Shown here one piece after another: positions 25,052 through 32,235 of a stretch of 56,182 bases of DNA. Every line of letters begins with the position of its first letter. Position 1 is the stretch's first letter. The stretch lies in IMG/VR virus record IMGVR_UViG_3300009503_000038, positions 1 through 56,182 of that record; one strand, given 5' to 3'. The position numbers were made by a program, and so were the translations under genes. Below the pieces are notes generated by a model, which saw only the letters and a program-made list of their open reading frames with translations, made no database searches and was not told the origin of the DNA. This DNA is from a virus.

Positions 25052-25236
25052 GATTATTAAACGCGGATCTTATCGAAAAGTGGTTTTTACTTCCAAACGT
25101 TAGTTCTATGAAATATTTTTTGGTAAACGTGCACGATAAGGTACTTCTTACTAACATTTTAACACTCGAAAAACGAATTGTATGTCGAAACTTGATATTA
25201 CAACGAATAAAAGAGATCGAGGAAGAGGGAGGATAA
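25046..25236 (+). CDS. Candidate -1 frameshift extension (about 62 codons)
   Basis: An open frame continues in -1 phase from the A9 run to TAA at 25234-25236, right before the next gene. Its first codons after the slip encode Lys-Leu-Arg-Leu-Leu, and the rest is a plausible helical protein (with LLPNVSSMKYFLVN and a charged end EIEEEGG). It has no ribosome binding site; the only in-frame ATG (25108) lacks one. The zero-frame phasing gives a perfect A AAA AAA slippery heptamer. Ribosomal frameshift or transcriptional slippage would fuse it to the 24575 product. Confidence 0.5.
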
Positions 25237-25240
25237 GGTT

Positions 25241-25681
25241 ATGTTAAACGCACGGGTATGTAGGCGGTCAAAAGAAAACATAATATTGTTATGGGATAAG
25301 AAGAACGTACCGCCCGAAGATCAAAAAAAAGTCAAGATTCATCGTGAAGGTAAAGTTTTAAAAGCAAGAATAGCCGGTTCTATACAAGAGGTAACTGATG
25401 AGACTTTGACAGTCCCGGATAATACTGAAGTATGTTTGATCAACCACGAAGAAAACGAACTCGACCCAAATAAAGAGTACGTCCTCACGGTGGAGGTTGG
25501 TAACATTCAGCAAGATGTTAGGGTGTACCCTTATGGTGTCTTACCAGAAATAGAGAAAGACGAAAAAGAGAGGCATTTACAACTGATGGCATGGAACCCC
25601 GAGAAGCAGCGCTGGCAAAAAGTTTGTGGTGTAGAAACAGAACGCGGATTTGCAATTTTAGTTAAAGTGATTAATAAGTAA
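25241..25681 (+). CDS. Hypothetical neck-region protein (146 aa)
   Basis: Not recognised. Beta-rich and charged (GSIQEVTDETLTVPDNTEV, about 48-66), with no membrane segment, consistent with a small structural domain. GGGAGGATAAGGTT precedes the ATG. It ends one base before the following gene. Confidence 0.55.
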   Translation: MLNARVCRRSKENIILLWDKKNVPPEDQKKVKIHREGKVLKARIAGSIQEVTDETLTVPDNTEVCLINHEENELDPNKEYVLTVEVGNIQQDVRVYPYGVLPEIEKDEKERHLQLMAWNPEKQRWQKVCGVETERGFAILVKVINK

Positions 25682-25682
25682 T

Positions 25683-26444
25683 ATGTTTAATACCATTGTT
25701 TACTGGTACATACCTCCAGAAATACAAGAAGAAATAGATCAGGCCAGAGCTCAAGGTCAACCCGATCCTTATGTTGGTGTGAACTTGTACAGGAGCCAGT
25801 CCGAGGAAGGCGATTATGTCAAGTTAAATAGTACTCCTATACCTCTGAACCAGACTGAGTACGAAGATACTCAGGTACCAGTCTCGTCAAAGGATGGGTA
25901 CCATTATTTGATCAGGTTCGTAAGATCGGACGGTTCGGAAACCACTTACTATCTCGCGTACACCCATTTGTCGCCAAAAGAGTTGCGTTTATGCACTTCA
26001 TTGCGCAAGATGTTGTCCCCATTTTTGTCAGCGATGTTGTCCGAGGAAGATATACAGGCCGGGTTATGGTTAGGGTTAAGGGCCTTTAATTTGTATCCGC
26101 CCCAGACTAGTTTTACTATTGCTAATTTACCTCCTGATTTGGAACCATTAGTTTTAATGATGTCCGCAATGTTTGCCCTGGTTCAGAAATATGTACCGGT
26201 GGCTATTACAGATTTGTCATACTCCGATAACGGTTTGTCTTTGTCTATAGATCGTGGATCAAAAATCAAGACGGCTATTGATATGATAAACGCTTTTGTT
26301 GACAAATATATTTTACCATATAAATGGAACTATACACCAATGGGATCTGGTTTTGGTTCTATACCAATTCCATTATCTTTAGGCGGCAAAATGACAGCTC
26401 AGTTGTTGAACATACTTGATATATTTAACGTTACTGGGAGGTAG
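25683..26444 (+). CDS. Hypothetical neck-region protein (253 aa)
   Basis: Not recognised. The N-terminal 95 residues look like a fibronectin-type or Ig-like beta domain (VGVNLYRSQSEEGDYVKLNS, DGYHYLIRFVRSDGSETTY). The rest is helical with hydrophobic stretches near residues 150-170 and a Gly/Pro-rich end. Such adaptor proteins occur in neck and tail-attachment regions of myoviruses. Confidence 0.55.
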   Translation: MFNTIVYWYIPPEIQEEIDQARAQGQPDPYVGVNLYRSQSEEGDYVKLNSTPIPLNQTEYEDTQVPVSSKDGYHYLIRFVRSDGSETTYYLAYTHLSPKELRLCTSLRKMLSPFLSAMLSEEDIQAGLWLGLRAFNLYPPQTSFTIANLPPDLEPLVLMMSAMFALVQKYVPVAITDLSYSDNGLSLSIDRGSKIKTAIDMINAFVDKYILPYKWNYTPMGSGFGSIPIPLSLGGKMTAQLLNILDIFNVTGR

Positions 26445-26445
26445 C

Positions 26446-26988
26446 ATGAAAAACGTTATAACTACTACTTTCAGTATCAGTATGCTGCCAGCTTCAGAAG
26501 AAGCGAATTTGCGCGTCAGAGAGGTAAATGAGGAAACGTTTAATCGTGAATTAGGGGATGATTTTGAGAGCTATGTTGGACATGAGGCGACTGCGAAGTT
26601 GCTAAGCGCGAAGTTTGGTAAGGAAATCTCGTTTAACAGGGCAAATATTACCTTGACACCAGCCGTTAAATTATTCGTCGCGGTACCCCAGTTTAGAGTA
26701 GACGTAGCTCGCGAGTTTACCGAAGACGAGATCAAAAACGCGAAGTTTAGGTATTTTATTATTGAGATGGTCCCCCAAAAATCGGTTAGTGCGAAATGGT
26801 TGAGGCGATCTGTTTTTAAGCATGATATTGTAGAATTCATGCAAGAAGAGGAAAGCGGAATTTCAGAGTATCGCCGATTGTTAGACACAATAGATGATCC
26901 TGAAATTAAGGAGAAAATAGAGGAAATAATTCGGGACGAGGAAAAGCATCTCAGAACCCTGAAAGAAATTATTAACAAACTTAGTTAA
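26446..26988 (+). CDS. AcrIII-1-like viral ring nuclease (DUF1874) with extra C-terminal domain
   Basis: A 180-aa protein. Residues 1-about 110 match the DUF1874/AcrIII-1 family typified by SIRV1 gp29: FSISML (9-14), YVGHEATAKLLSAKFG (43-58), NRANITLTP and KLFVAVPQFR (75-84). H46 and R84 align with the catalytic His47 and Arg85 described for that enzyme. The family degrades cyclic tetra-adenylate and so shuts off type III CRISPR signalling. A C-terminal region of about 60 aa (EYRRLLDTIDDPEIKEKIEE) is an added helical hairpin, reminiscent of ferritin-like helices, not present in the minimal family. GGAGGTAGC precedes the ATG. It lies among virion genes. Confidence 0.85.
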   Translation: MKNVITTTFSISMLPASEEANLRVREVNEETFNRELGDDFESYVGHEATAKLLSAKFGKEISFNRANITLTPAVKLFVAVPQFRVDVAREFTEDEIKNAKFRYFIIEMVPQKSVSAKWLRRSVFKHDIVEFMQEEESGISEYRRLLDTIDDPEIKEKIEEIIRDEEKHLRTLKEIINKLS

Positions 26989-27001
26989 AGGAGGCCAAAA
27001 G

Positions 27002-27787
27002 ATGAAACTAAGAAACAACTCTTCGAACCCAATCATGATTACCATTAACGGGAAAGGAACAACTATAGGACCAAACGAGACTGTCGTGCTATTTGACGAA
27101 GATATTGAAAAATCACCAGGCATACTATCTCTCATAGGAAGTGGTAAGTTAGTAAGAGTAACAGACGAGGAACCTTATGAACAAGCAACCGGAATTGATG
27201 TTGACGCGTCCGAACATGGTCGTGGTCTTGTTAAGGTATCAAGTACCGACACGAGCTTTGATTATTTACTTAACAAGGTTGTAGCAGGGGATAACGTAAC
27301 GATATCGAAACAAACTGGTACTGGTGGAATAGAGAAAGTAGCGATCGCAGCAGCAGGTAATATTAGTGGTACCGGTACAACTGGTACTATTGCAAAGTTT
27401 TCTGGTGCATCAACGATCGCTGATTCTGTTATCTCTGACGACGGAACTAATGTTGGCATCGGAACAACAAGTCCAAATAGTAAATTACACGTTGCTGGTT
27501 CAATTGCATTACCTATTGTAACAAAAACTGCAAACTATACTGCAACTGCAGGTGACCATACAATACTTGGAGATGCTACATCTGGAGCAATTACTATAAC
27601 CTTACCCAGTGCTGCAGGAATAGCTGGCAGAGTTTATGTTGTTAAGAAGATAGATAATTCTACTAATGCTGTAACTGTTGCTGCTAGTGGGTCGGAAACT
27701 ATAGATGGTGCAACGTCTGTATCTCTGTCTACACAGTGGGGTTCTGTTAGAGTGCAGAGTGACGGTTCTAATTGGTTTAAGATCTAA
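27002..27787 (+). CDS. Fibre-like virion protein (261 aa)
   Basis: Probable head/neck fibre. An N-terminal domain (1-about 55) has LRNNSSNPIMITINGKG and ends GSGKLVRV. A linker follows, then the glycine-rich fibre repeat NVGIGTTSPNSKLHVAGS (about 155-172) and a C-terminal beta domain with GDATSGAITITLPSAAG that recurs in phage fibres. The usual reading is trimeric fibre, perhaps receptor-binding or decorating the head. AAAGGAGGCC precedes the ATG. Confidence 0.7.
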   Translation: MKLRNNSSNPIMITINGKGTTIGPNETVVLFDEDIEKSPGILSLIGSGKLVRVTDEEPYEQATGIDVDASEHGRGLVKVSSTDTSFDYLLNKVVAGDNVTISKQTGTGGIEKVAIAAAGNISGTGTTGTIAKFSGASTIADSVISDDGTNVGIGTTSPNSKLHVAGSIALPIVTKTANYTATAGDHTILGDATSGAITITLPSAAGIAGRVYVVKKIDNSTNAVTVAASGSETIDGATSVSLSTQWGSVRVQSDGSNWFKI

Positions 27788-27818
27788 ATCGAAAGGTTTC
27801 AACTTTATCCCAGGACAT

Positions 27819-27849
27819 AATCTAGGGCCTGTAATCCAGGCCCTAGATT
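27819..27849 (+). promoter_or_regulatory. Perfect 13-bp hairpin
   Basis: AATCTAGGGCCTG (27819-27831), loop TAATC, CAGGCCCTAGATT (27837-27849). No U tract follows, so it is not a typical intrinsic terminator. It abuts the ribosome binding site of the next gene and could be an RNase III site, an attenuator or a translational control element. Confidence 0.6.
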
Positions 27850-27868
27850 GAAAAAGAAGGAGACAAGC

Positions 27869-28231
27869 ATGACAATGGAATTGCGACGCAAAGAAGACCT
27901 TGGAAGTCTGTCGCAGGTTCCTGTTATTGTTGTTAAACTTGAGGAAATGTCGAAACGGTTAGATTCCATGGAGGGGCGGTTTGTTGCCGAACTGGAAAAG
28001 ATCAATTTACGTCTCGAGAAGGTTGAGTCGTTACGAGAACGTCTTGCTGAGGTCGAGGCTATTACAAACAACCACGATTGTGATGTTAAAGAATTGCGTG
28101 ATAGGTATGATAAACAAGCCCAAGGCAATATTGATTTCCTGAGAAAAGTGACGACTCAGTTCATATTTGTACTTATTGGACTGTTTGCTGATATTTTGAT
28201 CAATATTTTAACCACCTTGCTGAAAAAATGA
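27869..28231 (+). CDS. Coiled-coil membrane protein, holin/XhlA-like
   Basis: A 120-aa protein with an N-terminal coiled coil (about 15-85) and one C-terminal membrane segment (FIFVLIGLFADILINILTTL, about 97-116) ending in Lys-Lys. This layout matches XhlA-type accessory lysis proteins and other tail-anchored phage proteins. The ATG at 27869 follows AAGAAGGAG; an in-frame TTG at 27848 lies inside the hairpin. No endolysin is seen nearby, so a holin role is tentative. Confidence 0.6.
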   Translation: MTMELRRKEDLGSLSQVPVIVVKLEEMSKRLDSMEGRFVAELEKINLRLEKVESLRERLAEVEAITNNHDCDVKELRDRYDKQAQGNIDFLRKVTTQFIFVLIGLFADILINILTTLLKK

Positions 28232-28521
28232 AGGTGCATGTTCGGTTCAGTGAGCTAAAGACTCGGAGAAAGTTAAAGGAACTTGGGAAGTTCTTTGAAC
28301 AAAATCACGAGTTTGTAATAGAAATAGACTCCCGACTTGATTCTGATCAGAAAGTTTTAGCGTTTACAGAGGAAATGATCCATTTTCTGATCAGAATCAT
28401 GTCGCACCATTTGGGTAAAAAGACCAAGGTACTGTCCGAGGAGAGCTTGGCGAAAATGATAACTGATCTGATTTTTACCAGTCTGACGAACACTGGTCGA
28501 GGGCCAGTTGAGATAAAATAA
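28228..28521 (+). CDS. Hypothetical protein (97 aa)
   Basis: Not recognised. A compact alpha/beta-looking protein rich in Lys and Glu, with an amphipathic helix EEMIHFLIRIMSHHLG. It overlaps the coiled-coil membrane protein by four bases (ATGA), suggesting coordinated production. Function unknown. Confidence 0.5.
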   Translation: MKVHVRFSELKTRRKLKELGKFFEQNHEFVIEIDSRLDSDQKVLAFTEEMIHFLIRIMSHHLGKKTKVLSEESLAKMITDLIFTSLTNTGRGPVEIK

Positions 28522-28529
28522 ATAGTCAA

Positions 28530-28724
28530 ATGAAAAAAGTAAAACGAGTCCTGGCAGATTTTATCTTAGGACTTCGAACACAAGTTATCCATATTGCGTA
28601 CAAGATATCTGATTTTCTAGTGCATCTCGAAATGAATTTAAGAGTGAGTACCACTGAGGGCAGCAATGACAAACCAAAACAAGAAAGTAGGAGTTCCAAG
28701 AAATATAAACGTAAGAGATCTTAG
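28530..28724 (+). CDS. Small basic protein (64 aa)
   Basis: Not recognised. An N-terminal amphipathic helix (VLADFILGLRTQVIHIAYKI) and a strongly basic tail (SSKKYKRKRS). It overlaps the next gene by 59 bp. It could be a small membrane-active or nucleic-acid-binding protein. The call is weak because it is short. Confidence 0.4.
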   Translation: MKKVKRVLADFILGLRTQVIHIAYKISDFLVHLEMNLRVSTTEGSNDKPKQESRSSKKYKRKRS

Positions 28725-29472
28725 GATATCATATTCTGAATTATTCGACGACAATTATGTACCCGTTCCCTGGGATTCGTCCTCATATATTACTAAAATA
28801 GGTGATATTTTGATAGGTTTCGGGGAGGAGCCGTACCTAAGAAACGCACTTAAAAAAGTTGAAGAGAAATATGGCAATCGTATCAAGACGGTTCTTATTG
28901 AGTCAAAGAAAATACCCAAGTTGTCCGAACCAATAATTCGTCGACATGGTCAGTCCGAGTATGTTCGAAACGCCGACTATATTGGTCGTTGGATTATATA
29001 TTACGATGACCTTTTACCAACTAAAGAACCCGTCCTGTTGATAGAAACGGACCCGTCTATAAGTCATCGGGACATGGTAGTAAACCATTTGGGACGGTTT
29101 CTGCCAGATGCTAAGTACACGAAAGGCGTTTTTGCTGTTGAGAGAGATACCGGTGAAATTATGGTCATCGTAACTGGTCAGAACGGTCTTGATGTTGGTC
29201 CTTTCATAGACCGACTTGCTGGTCATTTTCCGGACAAATCTACCGCGACGTTCCTTTACCAGAAAGGACCAGTATCTATATATAGAACGTCTGGAAGAAG
29301 GACGAAACTGAAGATAGTATTCCCGTTGACTGAGAAGGAAAAAGTTTATATTGAGCACTTTTTACCGGAAGAGTTTGACTGGGGTGATGTTACGGGGGAC
29401 GAATACGTAAATAAGAACAAGAATGAACCCGAATTGTGGCGACCGGTCCATCAAGTAACGAAATCTATCTAA
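28666..29472 (+). CDS. Hypothetical protein (268 aa)
   Basis: Not recognised. Mixed alpha/beta, no signal or membrane segment. Visible segments include ISYSELFDDNYVPVPWDSSS and a C-terminal acidic region ending EPELWRPVHQV. The start overlaps the preceding small gene; GGGCAGCAATG gives only a weak site, consistent with coupling. It lies at the start of a run of large virion-associated proteins. Confidence 0.6.
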   Translation: MTNQNKKVGVPRNINVRDLRISYSELFDDNYVPVPWDSSSYITKIGDILIGFGEEPYLRNALKKVEEKYGNRIKTVLIESKKIPKLSEPIIRRHGQSEYVRNADYIGRWIIYYDDLLPTKEPVLLIETDPSISHRDMVVNHLGRFLPDAKYTKGVFAVERDTGEIMVIVTGQNGLDVGPFIDRLAGHFPDKSTATFLYQKGPVSIYRTSGRRTKLKIVFPLTEKEKVYIEHFLPEEFDWGDVTGDEYVNKNKNEPELWRPVHQVTKSI

Positions 29473-29489
29473 AAAGAGGGGGTTCAAAC

Positions 29490-30500
29490 ATGAGCTCAAC
29501 AAAAGTAAAAATAGATACGGAGAAATACATAACTCCGGGTGAAGTTGAAAAGTTACAATACCCAAAACCGCCGAAACCTAGCAAGTCAGAGTATATATCG
29601 GAACCAGAGATGAAAAGCGATCTCCAGTATCCTACTAAAAAAATGGCCGTAGAAGAGTTTAAATTCAGACTCGAGGATGTAATGGAACCAGGTACTAGAG
29701 AGAAACTGGTTTTTGACAAGAAAGTAAGTTTTCCGAGTGAAGGAGACGTAAAAGTAACTACTGATACCAAACTTCCTGAAAAATATATGTCGAAAGGTGA
29801 AAGTGGTGACATACAAAAAGCAAAAGAATTTAAAGTTGACGAAGCACAACCTGCCGAAAAAGTCGATATTAACAAATACTTCCTATCATTCGAAAAAACG
29901 AAGCCGTTCCAAAAGCAGTTCAGTAAAGTTTCAGAAAAATCGACCAAGTATCATGGCCCAATCAAAAAGAGATCCAGTATTCCCGAAGTTGCTTTGCCAG
30001 ATGTTATCGGGTACACAGTTCTTAGTTTGTTAAAATTTGCAAAGGAAGAACCGGCGCAGTTCGAGAAACTTGCTAGTGTTGTGGAAACTTCTCAATTTTT
30101 GACTCCTGAGGAAGTATCTATTCGTAAAGAAGCTACATTACAAAAGATGGCCGGGAGAACATTAGAAGAATGGTTAAAAGTTCTTAAAGAGAAAAAGGTA
30201 CCAAGAAGAGTCCGTAGGCAGTTCAAACACATATGGGAATCTGCGTTAGAACGTGGAGAATCAGAAGAATATGCTGCAAGAGCGGCTATAGATATATTAC
30301 CTAAAAAAGCTTTAGAGAAACCAACCGAATATCATGGTAAGGGGAAAACTGGTCCAATAAAGAAAGGTGGTTTGGACGAAGACATTCAAGAGAAACAGAG
30401 ACAAATTGCTGAATTGCAAGAAAAAATAGCAGATTTACAAAAGGAATTGGCCGAACTACAAGCCAAGAAAGCTGAAGAAGCATCGAAAGTAACTATGTAA
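29490..30500 (+). CDS. ChaB-domain-like protein (336 aa)
   Basis: N-terminal 165 residues are extended, Lys/Glu/Pro-rich and probably disordered. The middle (about 210-260) has RRVRRQFKHIWESALERG followed by EEYAARAAIDIL, a helix pair resembling the ChaB domain seen in many phage proteins. The C-terminus is a coiled coil (about 295-330). Two short repeats (TKYHGPIKK, and TEYHG followed by TGPIKK) may be processing sites. GAGGGGGTTC precedes the chosen ATG. Virion or assembly role likely; exact function unknown. Confidence 0.6.
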   Translation: MSSTKVKIDTEKYITPGEVEKLQYPKPPKPSKSEYISEPEMKSDLQYPTKKMAVEEFKFRLEDVMEPGTREKLVFDKKVSFPSEGDVKVTTDTKLPEKYMSKGESGDIQKAKEFKVDEAQPAEKVDINKYFLSFEKTKPFQKQFSKVSEKSTKYHGPIKKRSSIPEVALPDVIGYTVLSLLKFAKEEPAQFEKLASVVETSQFLTPEEVSIRKEATLQKMAGRTLEEWLKVLKEKKVPRRVRRQFKHIWESALERGESEEYAARAAIDILPKKALEKPTEYHGKGKTGPIKKGGLDEDIQEKQRQIAELQEKIADLQKELAELQAKKAEEASKVTM

Positions 30501-30522
30501 TTTTCGGGCGCCGGAGTTAATT

Positions 30523-32235
30523 ATGGCTCCTCGAAGTGTTCGTGACGTATTAAACACGCCTTTGGACAAAATGAAGCCGGTCAAGTACTGGCTACTTTTC
30601 AAAGAGACCGAAAATAGTGAGCCAGACCTTGCTACGGCAGAAACAGCGTCCGAGCTACCGACCGGGAAACGTATATATGCAAAAGGCTATTTTAGTGAAC
30701 TTGATGATGGAACGAAATTGATCATTGTTAACGGGAAGACTCCCGGAATAGACGTTAGTCAGTACAAGGAGAAACTAGGTCGTTTCTTTTACGAAAATCC
30801 GAACGTTTCTGACAATATTATGGGTAGTTCTTTTCTTGAGATTTATATAGTCACTGAGGGGACGAAAAAAGAAGCAAGGTTGGTCCGCAGATATAACAAA
30901 AACCATAATCGTGTCGAATGGGCTTTAGTTTCAAGATCTAATCCCAAAAAAGTTCTTAGATGGTTCGGTCCTCGTAAACCGTCCAAAGAACGAGTACTGT
31001 CAGAAGAACGCAGAGTTCAGTGGTTTAAGCACAAGGGCTCTATTAAGAACAGCTGGCTCGTTGAAGAGATACCAATTACTGATCGGAGAGATGAACATCC
31101 TTTTACTAAGGACGATACTGAGTTAAGACGTAAATGGTTGTCTGGCCCAAAGGATCACTTAGATCGTCGTGACGTTTTTGGTCCACACATAGATACAGAA
31201 TTTGGTAGCGGGTTGTTGAAGAAGGATAAAGAATTGTACCCTCGATGGGAATTTACGGAAACACCTCAGTTTAGACAAAACGCACAAACGGTCGAGTTGC
31301 CCCAAAGATACGGCCCTTATAACCCCCTTCTTATTGCCGGACAACTTGATCAGTTGAAACCCATCATCCAGGTACATAATGACTTTGTTAATTGGGTCCG
31401 TCAAGTAGTTGATAAATTTGACAAAATAGCTCGTGGCGTTTTAACTGTGGATTCGTTGATATCTTTAGTTGAAGGGAGTGGGGCTTCTGACATGGAGTCA
31501 TATATTAAAAAGACAGTATCTGACTATCTTAAAGAACTAACGTTTCCTGGTACTGTTCAGCGATTAACCATGCTTCGTGAGGGGCTACCTAATATTTCGC
31601 CAGTAATTGAAGAAATGCGCGAAAATATTAACACCGAAATGCGCAAGATTCGTAAAATATTGAGTGAGCAGTTTCCGTCACCTGATATGCCGCAAATTCG
31701 GTCAGTAACTCCCGATGTCCTCACTGAACTGCCGATATCTCCCGAAGGTTTCTCTTTCAAAGATTGGGAAAAGATACAGAAAAGTAAACCGGGATACCAA
31801 GCCTTCGAGGAACGGCTAGTTCAGTTGGGTACTGTTCGTGAACGATTCGACGAAATCGCACGACAGATTGAGAAGGCGATCGAACAAGTTCGTGATTATA
31901 TAGATCGAGTATCATCTTGGCAAGATCCAGAAGTCCAGAAACTTCCTGGTTGGTTAGGTGAACTGTACGACGAAGCGTTAGAGCTTTCTTCGGGAAATGC
32001 GAAGACAAGGGAAGAACTGACCCGGTTGATGATCGACTTTGAAGGAAAGGTACAGAAAATTGAAGACATCATATCTCGAAGGATAATAGAAGATTCCTTT
32101 GAGAAAGTTACAAGAATTATTGGTATTATTACGGAAGGACTTAAGGAATTAGTCAATTTGTATCATTCTTTTGTTTCCAAGTTAGGGCTTTCCCAGGGGG
32201 AGGCAGACAAAAATGGCGAAGGTACACAAGGTTGA
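30523..32235 (+). CDS. Large virion-associated protein (570 aa)
   Basis: Not assigned. Residues 1-180 form an alpha/beta domain with WALVSRSNPKKVLRWFG followed by EERRVQWFKHKG, similar to a short domain often met in phage structural-region proteins. Residues about 270-560 are almost all helical with heptad patterning. It overlaps the next large gene by 23 bp. Candidates are an internal head protein or a scaffold-like component. No catalytic motif was found. Confidence 0.6.
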   Translation: MAPRSVRDVLNTPLDKMKPVKYWLLFKETENSEPDLATAETASELPTGKRIYAKGYFSELDDGTKLIIVNGKTPGIDVSQYKEKLGRFFYENPNVSDNIMGSSFLEIYIVTEGTKKEARLVRRYNKNHNRVEWALVSRSNPKKVLRWFGPRKPSKERVLSEERRVQWFKHKGSIKNSWLVEEIPITDRRDEHPFTKDDTELRRKWLSGPKDHLDRRDVFGPHIDTEFGSGLLKKDKELYPRWEFTETPQFRQNAQTVELPQRYGPYNPLLIAGQLDQLKPIIQVHNDFVNWVRQVVDKFDKIARGVLTVDSLISLVEGSGASDMESYIKKTVSDYLKELTFPGTVQRLTMLREGLPNISPVIEEMRENINTEMRKIRKILSEQFPSPDMPQIRSVTPDVLTELPISPEGFSFKDWEKIQKSKPGYQAFEERLVQLGTVRERFDEIARQIEKAIEQVRDYIDRVSSWQDPEVQKLPGWLGELYDEALELSSGNAKTREELTRLMIDFEGKVQKIEDIISRRIIEDSFEKVTRIIGIITEGLKELVNLYHSFVSKLGLSQGEADKNGEGTQG

